The notes under the pieces were generated by a model. The model did not search any database. It saw only the letters and a list, made by a program, of their open reading frames with translations, and was not told the origin of the DNA. A DNA stretch of 64,000 nt from Jiella marina (lineage in GTDB: Bacteria; Pseudomonadota; Alphaproteobacteria; Rhizobiales; Rhizobiaceae), in contig NZ_JAKQZG010000005.1 of NCBI RefSeq assembly GCF_024359545.1, positions 248,001 through 312,000 on the forward strand. The letters are read 5' to 3'. Below are positions 1 to 8,296 of the stretch, piece after piece (position 1 is the stretch's first letter; each line of letters begins with the position of its first letter). The translations under genes were made by a program, and so were the position numbers.

Positions 1-1
1 C

Positions 2-847
2 TGCGGTCTGTCGAACGTCTTGCCGTCCTCGACCAATCCGACCCGGCCCTATACCGTCAACACGCTCGAAGAGCATCTCGACATGCTCATGGTCTGCCAT
101 CACCTTGATGCGACCATTCCCGAGGACATCGCCTTTGCCGAAAGCCGCATCCGCAAGGAGACGATCGCGGCCGAGGACATCCTCCACGACATGGGCGCGT
201 TCTCGATCATCGCCTCCGACAGCCAGGCCATGGGCCGCGTCGGCGAAGTGGTGATCCGCACCTGGCAGACCGCCGACAAGATGAAGCGCCAGCGCGGCCG
301 GCTGAAGGAGGAGGCTGGCGACAACGACAATCTCCGCGCCCGGCGTTATGTGGCGAAATACACGATCAATCCGGCGATCGCCCACGGCATGTCGAAGGAG
401 ATCGGCTCGATCGAGGTGGGCAAGCGCGCCGATCTGGTGCTCTGGGATCCGGCCTTCTTCGGCGTCAAGCCGATGATGGTGATCCTCGGCGGCACGATTG
501 CGGCCGCCCCGATGGGCGATCCCAACGCCTCGATCCCGACGCCGCAGCCGGTCCACTACCGGCCGATGTTCGGCGCCTATGGCAAGGCGATCGCTGCCTC
601 GGGCGTCACCTTCGTTTCGCAGGCTGCGATCGACGAGAAGCTGCGGGATTCGCTCGGCTGCGACAAGACTTTCCTGGCCGTCGAGAACACGCGCGGCGGG
701 ATCTCGAAAGCGTCGATGATCCTCAATGATGCAACGCCCACGATCGAGGTCCATCCCGAGACCTACGAAGTGCGGGCCGACGGCGATCTCCTGACCTGCG
801 AGCCGGCCAAGGAACTCGCCATGGCACAGCGCTATTTCCTGTTCTGA
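2..847 (+). CDS. ureC: Urease subunit alpha, C-terminal part (5' truncated by window edge)
   Basis: This is the C-terminal half (about 281 residues) of the nickel-containing catalytic subunit of urease, which hydrolyses urea to ammonia and carbamate in the cytoplasm. The reading frame is open from base 2, so the true start lies upstream. The urease active-site signature MVCHHLD follows [16 protein letters not shown] near the window start, and its histidine is the general acid that closes the mobile flap. The [11 protein letters not shown] block carries the nickel-ligand aspartate. The end, with FVSQAAID and [13 protein letters not shown], is the normal urease C terminus, so the gene is complete at its 3' end. 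The accessory genes ureE, ureF and ureG follow only after four unrelated genes. Identification is very secure. Confidence 0.98.
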   Translation, partial: CGLSNVLPSSTNPTRPYTVNTLEEHLDMLMVCHHLDATIPEDIAFAESRIRKETIAAEDILHDMGAFSIIASDSQAMGRVGEVVIRTWQTADKMKRQRGRLKEEAGDNDNLRARRYVAKYTINPAIAHGMSKEIGSIEVGKRADLVLWDPAFFGVKPMMVILGGTIAAAPMGDPNASIPTPQPVHYRPMFGAYGKAIAASGVTFVSQAAIDEKLRDSLGCDKTFLAVENTRGGISKASMILNDATPTIEVHPETYEVRADGDLLTCEPAKELAMAQRYFLF

Positions 848-885
848 GGTCACCAGACTGGTGCACACGGCCACTGGAAAGAACG

Positions 886-1383
886 ATGTCGAAACTGAAG
901 ACGCTGGCAGATGACGAGAACGCGGCCGACGTTTCTGAGACCGCTGCAGGCACCGGTTACGACCGAGATTTCTTCCTCTGGACACGAGATCAGGCCGAGG
1001 CGTTGCGCCAGGGCCGCTGGACGGCGCTCGACATCGCGAATCTGGTCGACGAGGTGGAGAGCTTGGGAAGATGGGAAAAGCGTGAGATCGAGTCGCGCGT
1101 TCTTGTTCTGATGATCCACCTTCTGAAATGGGCCTATCAGCCGGACGCACGGTCTACGGGATGGCGCGGCACGATTGAGGAGCAAAGACGACGGATCGGC
1201 ATGGTCCTCAGGGACAGCCCGAGTCTGAAATCCTTTCCGAGTGAGATTCTCGATGGGGAATACCGGGTCGCGCGCGTCAAGGCCGCGGGCGAAACGGGCC
1301 TTGCCGAGGAGACCTTCCCCGTGTCCTGTCCGTTCACGATCGACCAGGTCCTCGACGAAGGTTTTTTCCCGGAGACGGACTGA
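886..1383 (+). CDS. DUF29 family protein
   Basis: The 165-residue protein matches the DUF29 family of small, mostly helical proteins of unknown function that are common in cyanobacteria and proteobacteria. Typical DUF29 blocks are visible: a DFFLWTRDQAEALRQGRW start near residue 25, then DIANLVDEVESLGRWEKREIESR, and a HLLKWAYQP block around residue 85. No signal peptide or membrane segment is seen, so it is probably cytoplasmic. It starts 38 bases after ureC with a GGAAAG ribosome-binding site, so it may be co-transcribed with urease. It overlaps the next gene by one base (TGATG). Function is unknown; no link to urease is implied by the sequence. Confidence 0.85.
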   Translation: MSKLKTLADDENAADVSETAAGTGYDRDFFLWTRDQAEALRQGRWTALDIANLVDEVESLGRWEKREIESRVLVLMIHLLKWAYQPDARSTGWRGTIEEQRRRIGMVLRDSPSLKSFPSEILDGEYRVARVKAAGETGLAEETFPVSCPFTIDQVLDEGFFPETD

Positions 1384-1790
1384 TGCGCCATCGACGTTCA
1401 CCGACCTATGCACAGCAAATGCGTCGGCGCAGCTTTGCGCTGGGCGGACTGATCGTTCCTCTGCTCCTGGGAGCGGGACCAGCTCACCCGCTCGATCTCG
1501 ACCTGCCGGGTGAAGCCGAACGCACCATCGTCACTTACGAGTGCCGCGATAGCGCGGAAGCTGAACCGAGGCCGCTTGCCGTCGAATACATCAATCTGCC
1601 GGGCAACAATTTCGCCGTTCTTCCGATCGACGGGCGGCCGACGCTGTTCGTGTCGGTGATTTCAGGCTCCGGGGCGAAATATGTGGCGCGCGAGAAGGTC
1701 TGGTGGACCAAGGGCCGCCGCGGCGATCTCTTTGATGTCAACCGTCAGGATGCGAGCGAAACGACCGTCTGTCGCCTCAAGCGCGGCTGA
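1383..1790 (+). CDS. MliC-like periplasmic lysozyme inhibitor
   Basis: This 135-residue exported protein resembles MliC, the family of inhibitors of C-type lysozyme that bind the lysozyme active site in the periplasm or outer membrane. The N terminus has a basic stretch (MRRR) and a hydrophobic signal segment (SFALGGLIVPLLLGAGPAH). The mature part shows the family pattern: a YECRD strand near residue 55, YINLPGNNFAVL, a SGSGAKYVA loop that would enter the lysozyme cleft, WWTKG, and a second cysteine near the end. No lipobox cysteine is visible, so it would be soluble, as in PliC. Its ATG overlaps the stop codon of the DUF29 gene, indicating translational coupling. Confidence 0.72.
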   Translation: MRHRRSPTYAQQMRRRSFALGGLIVPLLLGAGPAHPLDLDLPGEAERTIVTYECRDSAEAEPRPLAVEYINLPGNNFAVLPIDGRPTLFVSVISGSGAKYVAREKVWWTKGRRGDLFDVNRQDASETTVCRLKRG

Positions 1791-1830
1791 TCGGGACCAA
1801 AGCGGCCGCTGCAGACCGGCATAAAGCCCG

Positions 1831-2961
1831 TCATTCTTTCTTGGAAGTGATGAGGCATCCGGATCGTCTCCGTGTCTCGCCTTCTCGGGCTCCATCCCGC
1901 TTCGAAGCGTACATCGCGCCGTCGGCCTGTTTCATCAGGGCGGCGATATCCTCTGCCGAGCGCGCCTGGCCGGCCGCGATGCCGATACTGAGCGTGACTT
2001 TCGCAATTCCGGCCGCCTTCATCGCCAGCCGGAAGGCCTCGTCGATCGCCGCGCAACGCCGTTCCGCCTGAAGCGGTGCGTCGCTGCCGGTGAAGATCAG
2101 CACGAATTCGTCGCCGCCGAGGCGGGCCGCAAGCGCGTCGGAGCCTGCATGGAGTTCAAGAACGTTCGCCAGGCTGCGCAAGAGATCGTCCCCGACGTCG
2201 TGCCCGAAATGATCGTTGACGTATTTGAAATGGTCGACGTCGATCACCGCCAGCGCTGTCATCCTGCTCCTGGCGTTTTCCGGTTTCCAGTTCTGGACGG
2301 CGGCCCGATTGGCGAGTCCGGTCAGGGCATCCGTCACGGCGGCTTTCCGCAAGCGGCGCTTCTGGCGGAACACCAGCCATAGGAGAGCGATCCCGTTGAG
2401 ACAAAGCAGCAGAAGGTTCACGCAGAGCCAGGTGGTCGTTGCCGACAGGCTTCTCCGCTGTTGATCGGTCAGATGCGACTGCCGGACATTGGCGAGGGAG
2501 GTCAGCCGGGTGAACTCGCTTATGGAGCGATCGAGCAGGGCGAGAGCCAACTCTCCATTGCCGGGGACGGCGAGCGAATCCAGGAGAGGAGCAATGGTCT
2601 CGAGCGTCTCTCTGAGGTTTTCGCGGGCGACCGCGGCTTCCGGCATGTCGATTGGCCCGAAGGAGATCGGGATCGAGGAAATGCGGCCCTTCACGATGGC
2701 CAGTTTCAGCGTCGGCGTCGCGGCGTCGGGCTCGTCGAGCAGCGAGGCCCGGATCGCCCCCGCGAGCTTCATGATCTCGATCTGCGTCCGCGTATAGACG
2801 TAGGTCAGATTATAGCTCGAAACCGTCTCGATCTGCTGCTGATAGCGCTGGACCGATGCAATCGTCACGCCGGCGAGAATCGCCAGCGCGCAGGTAGTGA
2901 ACAACAGGAACCCGACGATTCGGTCGAGATCGCGAAGAGCTGTCCACCAGCGCCGGATCAT
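1831..2961 (-). CDS. Membrane-bound diguanylate cyclase (GGDEF)
   Basis: A 376-residue inner-membrane protein predicted to make cyclic di-GMP. One membrane segment lies at about residues 17-34 and a second at about 186-200 (CVNLLLLCLNGIALLWLVF). The periplasmic loop between them is about 150 residues and probably acts as a sensor. The C-terminal GGDEF domain shows DALTGLANR, a DVDHFKYVND block and an intact RLGGDEF active-site motif near residue 282, so it should be catalytically active. No RxxD product-inhibition site is evident five residues before GGDEF. The start at 2961 is chosen because its ATG overlaps the TGA of the upstream gene by 4 bases, which indicates translational coupling; an in-frame ATG at 2994 also exists. 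Confidence 0.93.
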   Translation of the reverse strand: MIRRWWTALRDLDRIVGFLLFTTCALAILAGVTIASVQRYQQQIETVSSYNLTYVYTRTQIEIMKLAGAIRASLLDEPDAATPTLKLAIVKGRISSIPISFGPIDMPEAAVARENLRETLETIAPLLDSLAVPGNGELALALLDRSISEFTRLTSLANVRQSHLTDQQRRSLSATTTWLCVNLLLLCLNGIALLWLVFRQKRRLRKAAVTDALTGLANRAAVQNWKPENARSRMTALAVIDVDHFKYVNDHFGHDVGDDLLRSLANVLELHAGSDALAARLGGDEFVLIFTGSDAPLQAERRCAAIDEAFRLAMKAAGIAKVTLSIGIAAGQARSAEDIAALMKQADGAMYASKRDGAREGETRRRSGCLITSKKE

Positions 2962-3476
2962 GAGAAGTCGATCTGCGATATCTGCCAGATGCACAGTCCG
3001 AAATGGGACTGGTCGTTGAGGTCCGGTCGGTCGTCGAAGGGGAAGATCAGGAGCGCCGGGCCCTTTTCGGCGACAGGCATGAACGCGCCGTCGGTTCGGA
3101 TCGCCAGGATCGCGCCGTCGTCAACGAGGTGCGGGACTTTCGCCGAAACGAAATAGGAATCGAGGGCGGTGATCTCCACCTGATCGAACTCTTCGCGGGG
3201 AGCGATCGCTCGCATCAATTCGGCAATGGACGGGCCTTCGAACACGCTGGGGGTCTCGATCCATGGCGCCATGGTCTCGAAGCGCGTCTGCTTCAGAGAG
3301 GCGAGATCGTCGCGGCTGAAGACAGTCGTTCTGCCCTCGCCATGACGGACCGCAATCACCTTGGCAGCGGGATCGTCAAAATCCTCCGCTGCGAAGGATG
3401 CGGTTCCCATCACGCTCAGTGCCGTCGCCGAAAGGCCAAGCAGTGCGACACGCCTGTTGATCGGCTTCACGTTCAC
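2958..3476 (-). CDS. Periplasmic molybdopterin-oxidoreductase-like protein
   Basis: A 172-residue protein with a clear signal peptide (RRVALLGLSATALSVMGTASFAAE) and a fold like the oxidoreductase molybdopterin-binding domain. Recognisable parts are the PSVFEGPSIAELM strand-helix region and the terminal KGPALLIFPFDDRPDL ... CIWQISQI block. This small form is too short to be a full sulfite-oxidase-type enzyme, and the cysteine that ligates molybdenum in that family is not obvious. It may therefore be a sensory binding protein. It is the first gene of a two-gene operon with the diguanylate cyclase, overlapping by 4 bases. The pairing suggests it feeds a periplasmic signal to the cyclase (inference). 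Confidence 0.7.
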   Translation of the reverse strand: MNVKPINRRVALLGLSATALSVMGTASFAAEDFDDPAAKVIAVRHGEGRTTVFSRDDLASLKQTRFETMAPWIETPSVFEGPSIAELMRAIAPREEFDQVEITALDSYFVSAKVPHLVDDGAILAIRTDGAFMPVAEKGPALLIFPFDDRPDLNDQSHFGLCIWQISQIDFS

Positions 3477-3648
3477 AATCCCATCTTGAGTCCTGTCGTG
3501 ACGTAACTTCGCCGTCGCGCGCTAAATTTTCGTGAATTGGAGGGGCGCAAGTTGTCGGCCGCTTCCGGGATTCGACCTTGCGCACTATTTTCCTTCGACA
3601 GAATCTTCCACGGGTTCTCGCGCGTACCGGCTTCGAAAGGATTGTGTC

Positions 3649-4098
3649 ATGATCGTCGGAAACCTCGTGAGACGACGCGGCGAGTGGACGGAGGCGGCGG
3701 ACACGATCACCCTCGACGAGACGGCGCGGCATCGCCGGCGCATGGCGATGGTCTCCGACGGCGGCATTGCCTTCCTCCTCGATCTCGCCGAGGCGACGCT
3801 GCTCCGCGACGGTGACGCGATTCAGCTGGACAATGATCAGCTGATCGCCGTGAAGGCCAAGCCGGAGCCGCTCTACGAGGTCAGGGGTCGCGACACGGCC
3901 CATCTGATTGCACTGGCTTGGCAGATCGGCAACCGGCATCTGTCGGCGCAGGTGTTTGCCGATCGCATGCTGATCCGCCGTGATCCGGTGATCCGCGAGA
4001 TGCTGACAGGGCTCGGGGCGAGCGTGGCCGATGTGGAGAGCGCCTTCGATCCCGAGGGTGGAGCCTATGGGGGGCGTTCCGATCACCATCATCACTGA
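3649..4098 (+). CDS. ureE: Urease accessory protein UreE
   Basis: UreE is the nickel metallochaperone that delivers nickel to the urease apoprotein complex. The 149-residue length is typical. The start at 3649 is preferred because residues before MIVGNLV do not resemble UreE and an AAAGGA site lies just upstream. Family blocks seen are RRRMAMVSDGG.AFLLDLAEA, the VKAKPEPLYEVRG linker, and the C-terminal metal-binding region AWQIGNRHLSAQV with the conserved histidine used at the dimer interface, then ADRMLIRRDPVIREML. The protein ends in a short DHHHH tail that can bind extra nickel. The 3' end overlaps ureF by 32 bases. Confidence 0.96.
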   Translation: MIVGNLVRRRGEWTEAADTITLDETARHRRRMAMVSDGGIAFLLDLAEATLLRDGDAIQLDNDQLIAVKAKPEPLYEVRGRDTAHLIALAWQIGNRHLSAQVFADRMLIRRDPVIREMLTGLGASVADVESAFDPEGGAYGGRSDHHHH

Positions 4099-4834
4099 GC
4101 GTAATACCGGTTCCCGCGATGGCGCCGCCGATGCGGCGCGAAACGCCGGGGCGGAATCGGGCAGGCTGAAGGCGGCAGACCTGGCGACACTGATGACCCT
4201 GTTCTCTCCCGCCTTCCCGACGGGGGGATTCGCCTATTCCCACGGGGTCGAAGCTGCCGTCCGCGGGGGCAGGGTGACGAATGGCAATGCGGTGTTCGAC
4301 TGGATCGGCGTCGTCCTCTCGCGCGGCAGCGGCTGGAACGATCTCGTCCTGTTGGCCGAGGCCCACCGTTTGACCAGGGCGGCGGACGGTGACGGGCTTC
4401 TGGACCTTGCCGAGCTCGCTTTCGCGCTTTCGGGTAGTGCAGAGCGCCGCATGGAGACGTTGAAACTCGGCACGGCCTTTCGTGAAGCGGCATCGTCCTG
4501 GACGAAGGGTCGCTCTCTCCTGCCGACCGATGCGGAGATCGCGATGCCCGTCGCGGCCGGCGAGGTGACGGCTCTGGCGGGCTTGCCGCTTCGGGACGCG
4601 CTCACCGCCCATGCCCAGAACTTCGCGGCCTCGCTCACATCGGCGGCCGTCCGGCTGGTGCCGCTCGGGCAGGGCGAGTGGGTGGCTGTGCTCCATGCGC
4701 TGGCACCGCTGATCGCGGAAGCGGCCGAGCGGGCGGCCGGATCGACGCTGGACGATCTCGGCTCTGCGGCCCTAATGTCGGATATCGCTGCCATGCAGCA
4801 TGAAACGCTGGAAACGAGGCTCTTTCGCTCATGA
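4067..4834 (+). CDS. ureF: Urease accessory protein UreF
   Basis: UreF is an all-helical urease maturation factor that forms a complex with UreD and UreG and gates GTP-dependent nickel insertion. The 255-residue product contains the diagnostic [21 protein letters not shown] block near residue 45, then the family region with LAEAHRL and the conserved terminal [22 protein letters not shown]. Start 4067 is chosen because GAGGGTGGAG sits five bases upstream of this ATG; it lies inside ureE in another frame. The N-terminal 35 residues are poorly conserved and may vary. The stop overlaps the ureG start (ATGA), so F and G are translationally coupled. Confidence 0.96.
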   Translation: MGGVPITIITERNTGSRDGAADAARNAGAESGRLKAADLATLMTLFSPAFPTGGFAYSHGVEAAVRGGRVTNGNAVFDWIGVVLSRGSGWNDLVLLAEAHRLTRAADGDGLLDLAELAFALSGSAERRMETLKLGTAFREAASSWTKGRSLLPTDAEIAMPVAAGEVTALAGLPLRDALTAHAQNFAASLTSAAVRLVPLGQGEWVAVLHALAPLIAEAAERAAGSTLDDLGSAALMSDIAAMQHETLETRLFRS

Positions 4835-5463
4835 CATCGAAGCATGGACCGTTGCGGGTCGGGATCGGCGGGCCGGTCGGCTCTGGAAAGACGACGCTCA
4901 CTGAAAAGCTCTGCAAGGCGGCCTCGGCGCATTGGTCGATCGGGGTCGTCACCAACGACATCTACACCCGCGAGGATGCCGAGGCGCTGGTGCGGATGCA
5001 GGCGCTTTCGTCGGATCGCATCGTCGGGGTGGAGACCGGCGGCTGCCCGCATACGGCCATTCGCGAGGATGCCTCGATCAATCTGGCCGCCATCCGCGAT
5101 CTGACGACGCGCCATCCCGATCTCGACCTGGTCCTGGTGGAATCCGGCGGGGACAATCTCGCCGCCACCTTCTCACCCGACCTGGTCGATCTCTCGATCT
5201 ACGTGATTTCCGTCTGCCAGGGCGACGATATCCCCCGCAAGGGTGGGCCCGCGATCACCCGATCGGACCTCCTCGTCGTCAACAAGACCGATCTGGCCCC
5301 CCATGTCGGCGCCGATCTGGAACGCATGCGCCGCGATGCCGCCACCGGGCGCGGCGACCTGCCGACGATCTTTGCCGATCTCTCCCGTGCGAAGGGCATT
5401 GCCGAGATCGCGGAGTTTCTAGCCTCGGCCGGGGGACTGAAGCGCTTCGAAGCCGCCGCCTGA
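4831..5463 (+). CDS. ureG: Urease accessory GTPase UreG
   Basis: UreG is the SIMIBI-class GTPase that powers nickel delivery to urease. The 210-residue protein shows the P-loop [18 protein letters not shown] near the N terminus, the [11 protein letters not shown] block, the nickel-binding [19 protein letters not shown] motif (Cys-Pro-His) and the base-recognition [16 protein letters not shown]. All catalytic features are intact. The start overlaps ureF by 4 bases. Its last 45 bases overlap, on the opposite strand, the 3' end of the radical-SAM gene that converges on it. No terminator is visible between them. Confidence 0.98.
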   Translation: MTSKHGPLRVGIGGPVGSGKTTLTEKLCKAASAHWSIGVVTNDIYTREDAEALVRMQALSSDRIVGVETGGCPHTAIREDASINLAAIRDLTTRHPDLDLVLVESGGDNLAATFSPDLVDLSIYVISVCQGDDIPRKGGPAITRSDLLVVNKTDLAPHVGADLERMRRDAATGRGDLPTIFADLSRAKGIAEIAEFLASAGGLKRFEAAA

Positions 5464-7071
5464 GACTTGCATCGACGGATCGGCGTCCTGCGCCTGTGAA
5501 GCAGCGGCCAGCGCCGGTGCCTTGAATATCGTCACCCGGGAGCGGGTCGAAGCCGGCGGTTCGGACGTCTGTGGGCGCCGACGAGCCGGAACCATCGACG
5601 TTTCCTCCTGGTCCTGGGGCGCACCCCAGAATTCCGCCAGCGTCGGACCGTTGCGGGTTCGCCGTCTCAGGAAGAAGGTCACGATCTCGAACGGCCAGAC
5701 CCGCCGTCCCATCTGGCTGTACCAGCGCATAGCGTGGCGCAAGCCGCGATCGGGGTGGAAATAGGTGCGCCTCAGCGCCTTGGGTCGCCCCTGCAGAACG
5801 GCCTCGGTGAATTTCACCCACAGGAGCAGGCGCCAGGGTGGGACATGGCGAGTCGCTAGAACCTGATGCTTGTAGTCCCATCGCCGCTTGTCGGTCTGGA
5901 TGACTTGCCTTTCCCTGGCAATACGAAAGAACGGCGTCCAGCGGTGCGGCGTCACATACAGGAGCTGGATCTGGTCCGGGTCGTAGGAGAGAAGCTGCCT
6001 CAGGCCGCGCCAGAGATCGCGGTCGGTCTCCTCCTCGAAGCCGACCACCCAGGTCGCCATCGACAGGATGCCGTTCTCGCGCAGGAGGCCGACTGCCTCC
6101 CGGTCGACGGACACGGCGCCGCCCTTCCGGATGAGTTCGATCGTCGCCTCGTCGGTCGTCTCGAGGCCGAGAAGAAAGCGCTGCCATCCGGCCTTCTTGT
6201 AGAGATGCAGGATATCTGCGTCGCGCACGATGTCGTCGGCCCGGGTCGAGCCGACGAGGATGACGTCGATATCTTCCGCGATCAGCGCTTGCAGAAAGGC
6301 TTTCCAGGCGCGTCTGGAGACCGTCGGGTTTTCGTCGGCGAAGTTGAACACCTTGACCCCGTGCTCGCGATGGAGCCTTGCGATCTCCTGCGCGAACAGG
6401 ACGGGATCGCGATGCCGCCAGCGGCTCCAGAAGCCGCGCTGGCCACAGTAACTGCACAGATGCGGGCAACCCCGCGAAAACTGAACGACCACCGCCCGCA
6501 GCCCGCCCCAATAGCTGTAGCGCGCATGATCGATCAGCTCCCAGCCGATGCGATAGGCGTCGAGATCGGCGATAACGGTGGCGGGGCGGGTGGCCACGGC
6601 GTCGTCTCCCTCGCGATAGGCGATGCCGGGAATGTCGGCGAGGGGGCGTTTCTGCGCCAGAGCCGCCATCAGGCGCCGGGCGGTCTCCTCGCCTTCGCCG
6701 CGAACGATCGCCGTGACCCAGGGCTCGTCGTCCAGGATCTCGCGCCAGTGATAGGTCGGATAGACCCCGCCATAGACGATCGCCGCATGGGGCAGATGAA
6801 CGGCGACCCGGTGGGCGACCTCGGCGATGACCGGATGCCCGGACGTCGAGCCCGAATGGCCAAAAAGGACCGCGTCCGGCCGCGATGCGGCGATCTCCGC
6901 GACGAGCCGGTCGATGGTCATCGGCCCGAACTCGCCATCGATCAGCCTGAGGTCGTGTCCGTCGTCGATCAGCGGGCCGCCGATGGCCAGCAGGCCGAGT
7001 GGTGGCAAGTGATCGTCCGGGATGCGGCTGCCGATCGCAGGGTGGGGCACATTGACGAGAAGGATGCGCAT
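5419..7071 (-). CDS. BchE-family B12-binding radical SAM protein
   Basis: A 550-residue protein with an N-terminal cobalamin-binding Rossmann domain (about residues 1-140) and a radical-SAM barrel (about 190-400). The [4Fe-4S] cluster motif CxxxCxxC is [10 protein letters not shown], with cysteines 202, 206 and 209. The following stretches ([28 protein letters not shown]) closely follow the plan of BchE, the anaerobic Mg-protoporphyrin monomethyl ester cyclase. No other bacteriochlorophyll genes occur in the window, so a BchE function is not established. The gene starts 39 bases after the accessory prenyltransferase and is probably in its operon. About 45 C-terminal residues look low-complexity, and the 3' end overlaps ureG antisense. 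Alternatives are a methyltransferase or cyclase acting on a lipid. Confidence 0.8.
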   Translation of the reverse strand: MRILLVNVPHPAIGSRIPDDHLPPLGLLAIGGPLIDDGHDLRLIDGEFGPMTIDRLVAEIAASRPDAVLFGHSGSTSGHPVIAEVAHRVAVHLPHAAIVYGGVYPTYHWREILDDEPWVTAIVRGEGEETARRLMAALAQKRPLADIPGIAYREGDDAVATRPATVIADLDAYRIGWELIDHARYSYWGGLRAVVVQFSRGCPHLCSYCGQRGFWSRWRHRDPVLFAQEIARLHREHGVKVFNFADENPTVSRRAWKAFLQALIAEDIDVILVGSTRADDIVRDADILHLYKKAGWQRFLLGLETTDEATIELIRKGGAVSVDREAVGLLRENGILSMATWVVGFEEETDRDLWRGLRQLLSYDPDQIQLLYVTPHRWTPFFRIARERQVIQTDKRRWDYKHQVLATRHVPPWRLLLWVKFTEAVLQGRPKALRRTYFHPDRGLRHAMRWYSQMGRRVWPFEIVTFFLRRRTRNGPTLAEFWGAPQDQEETSMVPARRRPQTSEPPASTRSRVTIFKAPALAAASQAQDADPSMQVSGGGFEALQSPGRG

Positions 7072-7110
7072 GATGGCCTCCGGGTGATCTGATCTGTTGA
7101 CGAGGGCGGC

Positions 7111-7821
7111 TCAGGCGACCTTGGCGGCGCCGTCGGCATCGGTCAGACCACCGAAGCGTCTTTGACGCCGCGCGAATTCGGCCAAGGCCTCATCGAGATG
7201 ATCGGGACGGAAATCCGGCCACATGCGATCGATGAAGACGAGTTCGGCATAGGCGCTCTCGAAGAGCAGGAAGTCGCTGAGCCGCCGTTCGCCGCCGGTG
7301 CGGATCAGAAGGTCGACATCGGCCGCGCCGTCGCCGGTGATCATCCGGCCGAATTCGTCGCGCGGGGTGTGGGGCCAGGTCTGGCGGGCGGCTGCGAGAA
7401 TCCGGTCGCGGGCCGAATAGTCGAAGGCGATCCTGAGATGGATTCGCTCGCCGGCGGCCGTCATCCTCTCGGCCTCGGCGATCTGCTCGGCGAGACCGTC
7501 CGGCAGCCGGTCGCGCCGGCCGATGACGCCCAGCCGGACGCCCGTCTCGACAAAGCTTTTCGTCTCGGCGTCGAGGTAGGTGCGAAGCAGCCCCATCAGC
7601 ACGTCGATTTCGGCCTGCGGGCGCCGCCAATTGTCGCTGGAAAAGGCATAGAGCGTCAGCGTTCCGATGCCGCGATCGGCGGCGGCTTCGACGACCGGGC
7701 GTATGGCACGCACGCCGGCCTCATGGCCCTCGCTGCGCGGCAGGCCCTGCCATGTCGCCCAGCGGCCGTTTCCGTCCATGATCAGGGCCGCATGGATTTT
7801 CTTGTGCAGATTACTTTGCAT
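7111..7821 (-). CDS. Accessory isoprenyl transferase (UppS/cis-prenyltransferase family)
   Basis: A 236-residue cis-prenyltransferase that would extend an allylic diphosphate with isopentenyl diphosphate. The catalytic aspartate lies in ALIMDGNGRWA at the N terminus, followed by GLPRSEGHEAG, LTLYAFSSDNWRRP and the diphosphate-binding IRTGGERRLSDFLLFESAYAEL block. The last block differs from the usual housekeeping form (RTSGE, RLSNFLLWQ), so this looks like a second, specialised paralogue. The start at 7821 is fixed by the family N terminus and a GGAG site nine bases upstream. The ATG lies in the middle of a 17-bp inverted repeat shared with the operon at 8286-8900. Chain length and product are unknown. 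Confidence 0.9.
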   Translation of the reverse strand: MQSNLHKKIHAALIMDGNGRWATWQGLPRSEGHEAGVRAIRPVVEAAADRGIGTLTLYAFSSDNWRRPQAEIDVLMGLLRTYLDAETKSFVETGVRLGVIGRRDRLPDGLAEQIAEAERMTAAGERIHLRIAFDYSARDRILAAARQTWPHTPRDEFGRMITGDGAADVDLLIRTGGERRLSDFLLFESAYAELVFIDRMWPDFRPDHLDEALAEFARRQRRFGGLTDADGAAKVA

Positions 7822-7829
7822 TGCAAAGT
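7813..7829. promoter_or_regulatory. Predicted operator at the uppS-like gene start
   Basis: The 17-bp inverted repeat ACTTTGCATTGCAAAGT is palindromic except at its central base and straddles the start codon of the prenyltransferase gene. A second copy differing at two positions lies at 8914-8930, just upstream of the membrane protein and regulator operon. The regulator encoded between the two sites is the obvious candidate to bind both. Binding is inferred from position and symmetry only. Confidence 0.7.
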
Positions 7830-7930
7830 CTCCGGATAAAGTTCGACAGGTTGGTCCGGCGGGCCCGAAGCGTCGCCGGTCACGGTTCGTTGAATGGGAG
7901 CGCGGGGTCAGACGCCCGCGGGTTCGGCGC

Positions 7931-8296
7931 TCAGGTCGCCTTCGGCTCGAGCGTCCTTTCGACAGGGGCGGTGTTGGCGGCATCGGCCGCGTCTTTCACC
8001 ACCCGTTCGAGCGTGGCGAGATAGTCGAGAAAGCGCTTTCGCCCCTCGGCCGTCAGAAAGCAGGTGGTCAGCGGACGCTTGCCTTCGAACCCCTTCTCGA
8101 TCCGCACGAGGCCGGCGTCCTCCAGGACCTGCAGATGGCGGGAGAGATTGCCGTCGGTGAGGCCGCAAAGCCGCTTCAACTCGGCAAAGACGAGTCCCTT
8201 CGGTCGGCTGACCAGCGAGGTCATGATCCCCAGCCGGGCCTTTTCATGGATGGTCCTGTCGAGTCCGTCATAGGCGAAGGGTGCATCAGTCGGCAT
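7931..8296 (-). CDS. Winged-helix transcriptional regulator (HTH_34/MarR-like)
   Basis: A 121-residue single-domain DNA-binding protein. The winged helix spans about residues 15-95: RLGIMTSLV, the LVFAELKRLCGLTDGNLSRHLQVLEDAGLVRIEKGFEG recognition region and the TCFLTAEGRKRFLDYL wing and helix. It ends in an acidic, alanine-rich tail with no ligand domain. It is the second gene of an operon, overlapping the end of the membrane protein gene by 11 bases. Such regulators are often autogenous. The repeat at 8914-8930 overlaps the likely promoter of this operon and recurs at the divergently spaced uppS-like gene, so it probably represses both units (inference). Confidence 0.85.
   Translation of the reverse strand: MPTDAPFAYDGLDRTIHEKARLGIMTSLVSRPKGLVFAELKRLCGLTDGNLSRHLQVLEDAGLVRIEKGFEGKRPLTTCFLTAEGRKRFLDYLATLERVVKDAADAANTAPVERTLEPKAT

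Noticed and set aside
5419-7071. Calling the radical-SAM gene bchE outright
   Set aside because: Sequence layout is BchE-like but no other bacteriochlorophyll gene is present, so the specific function is not supported.
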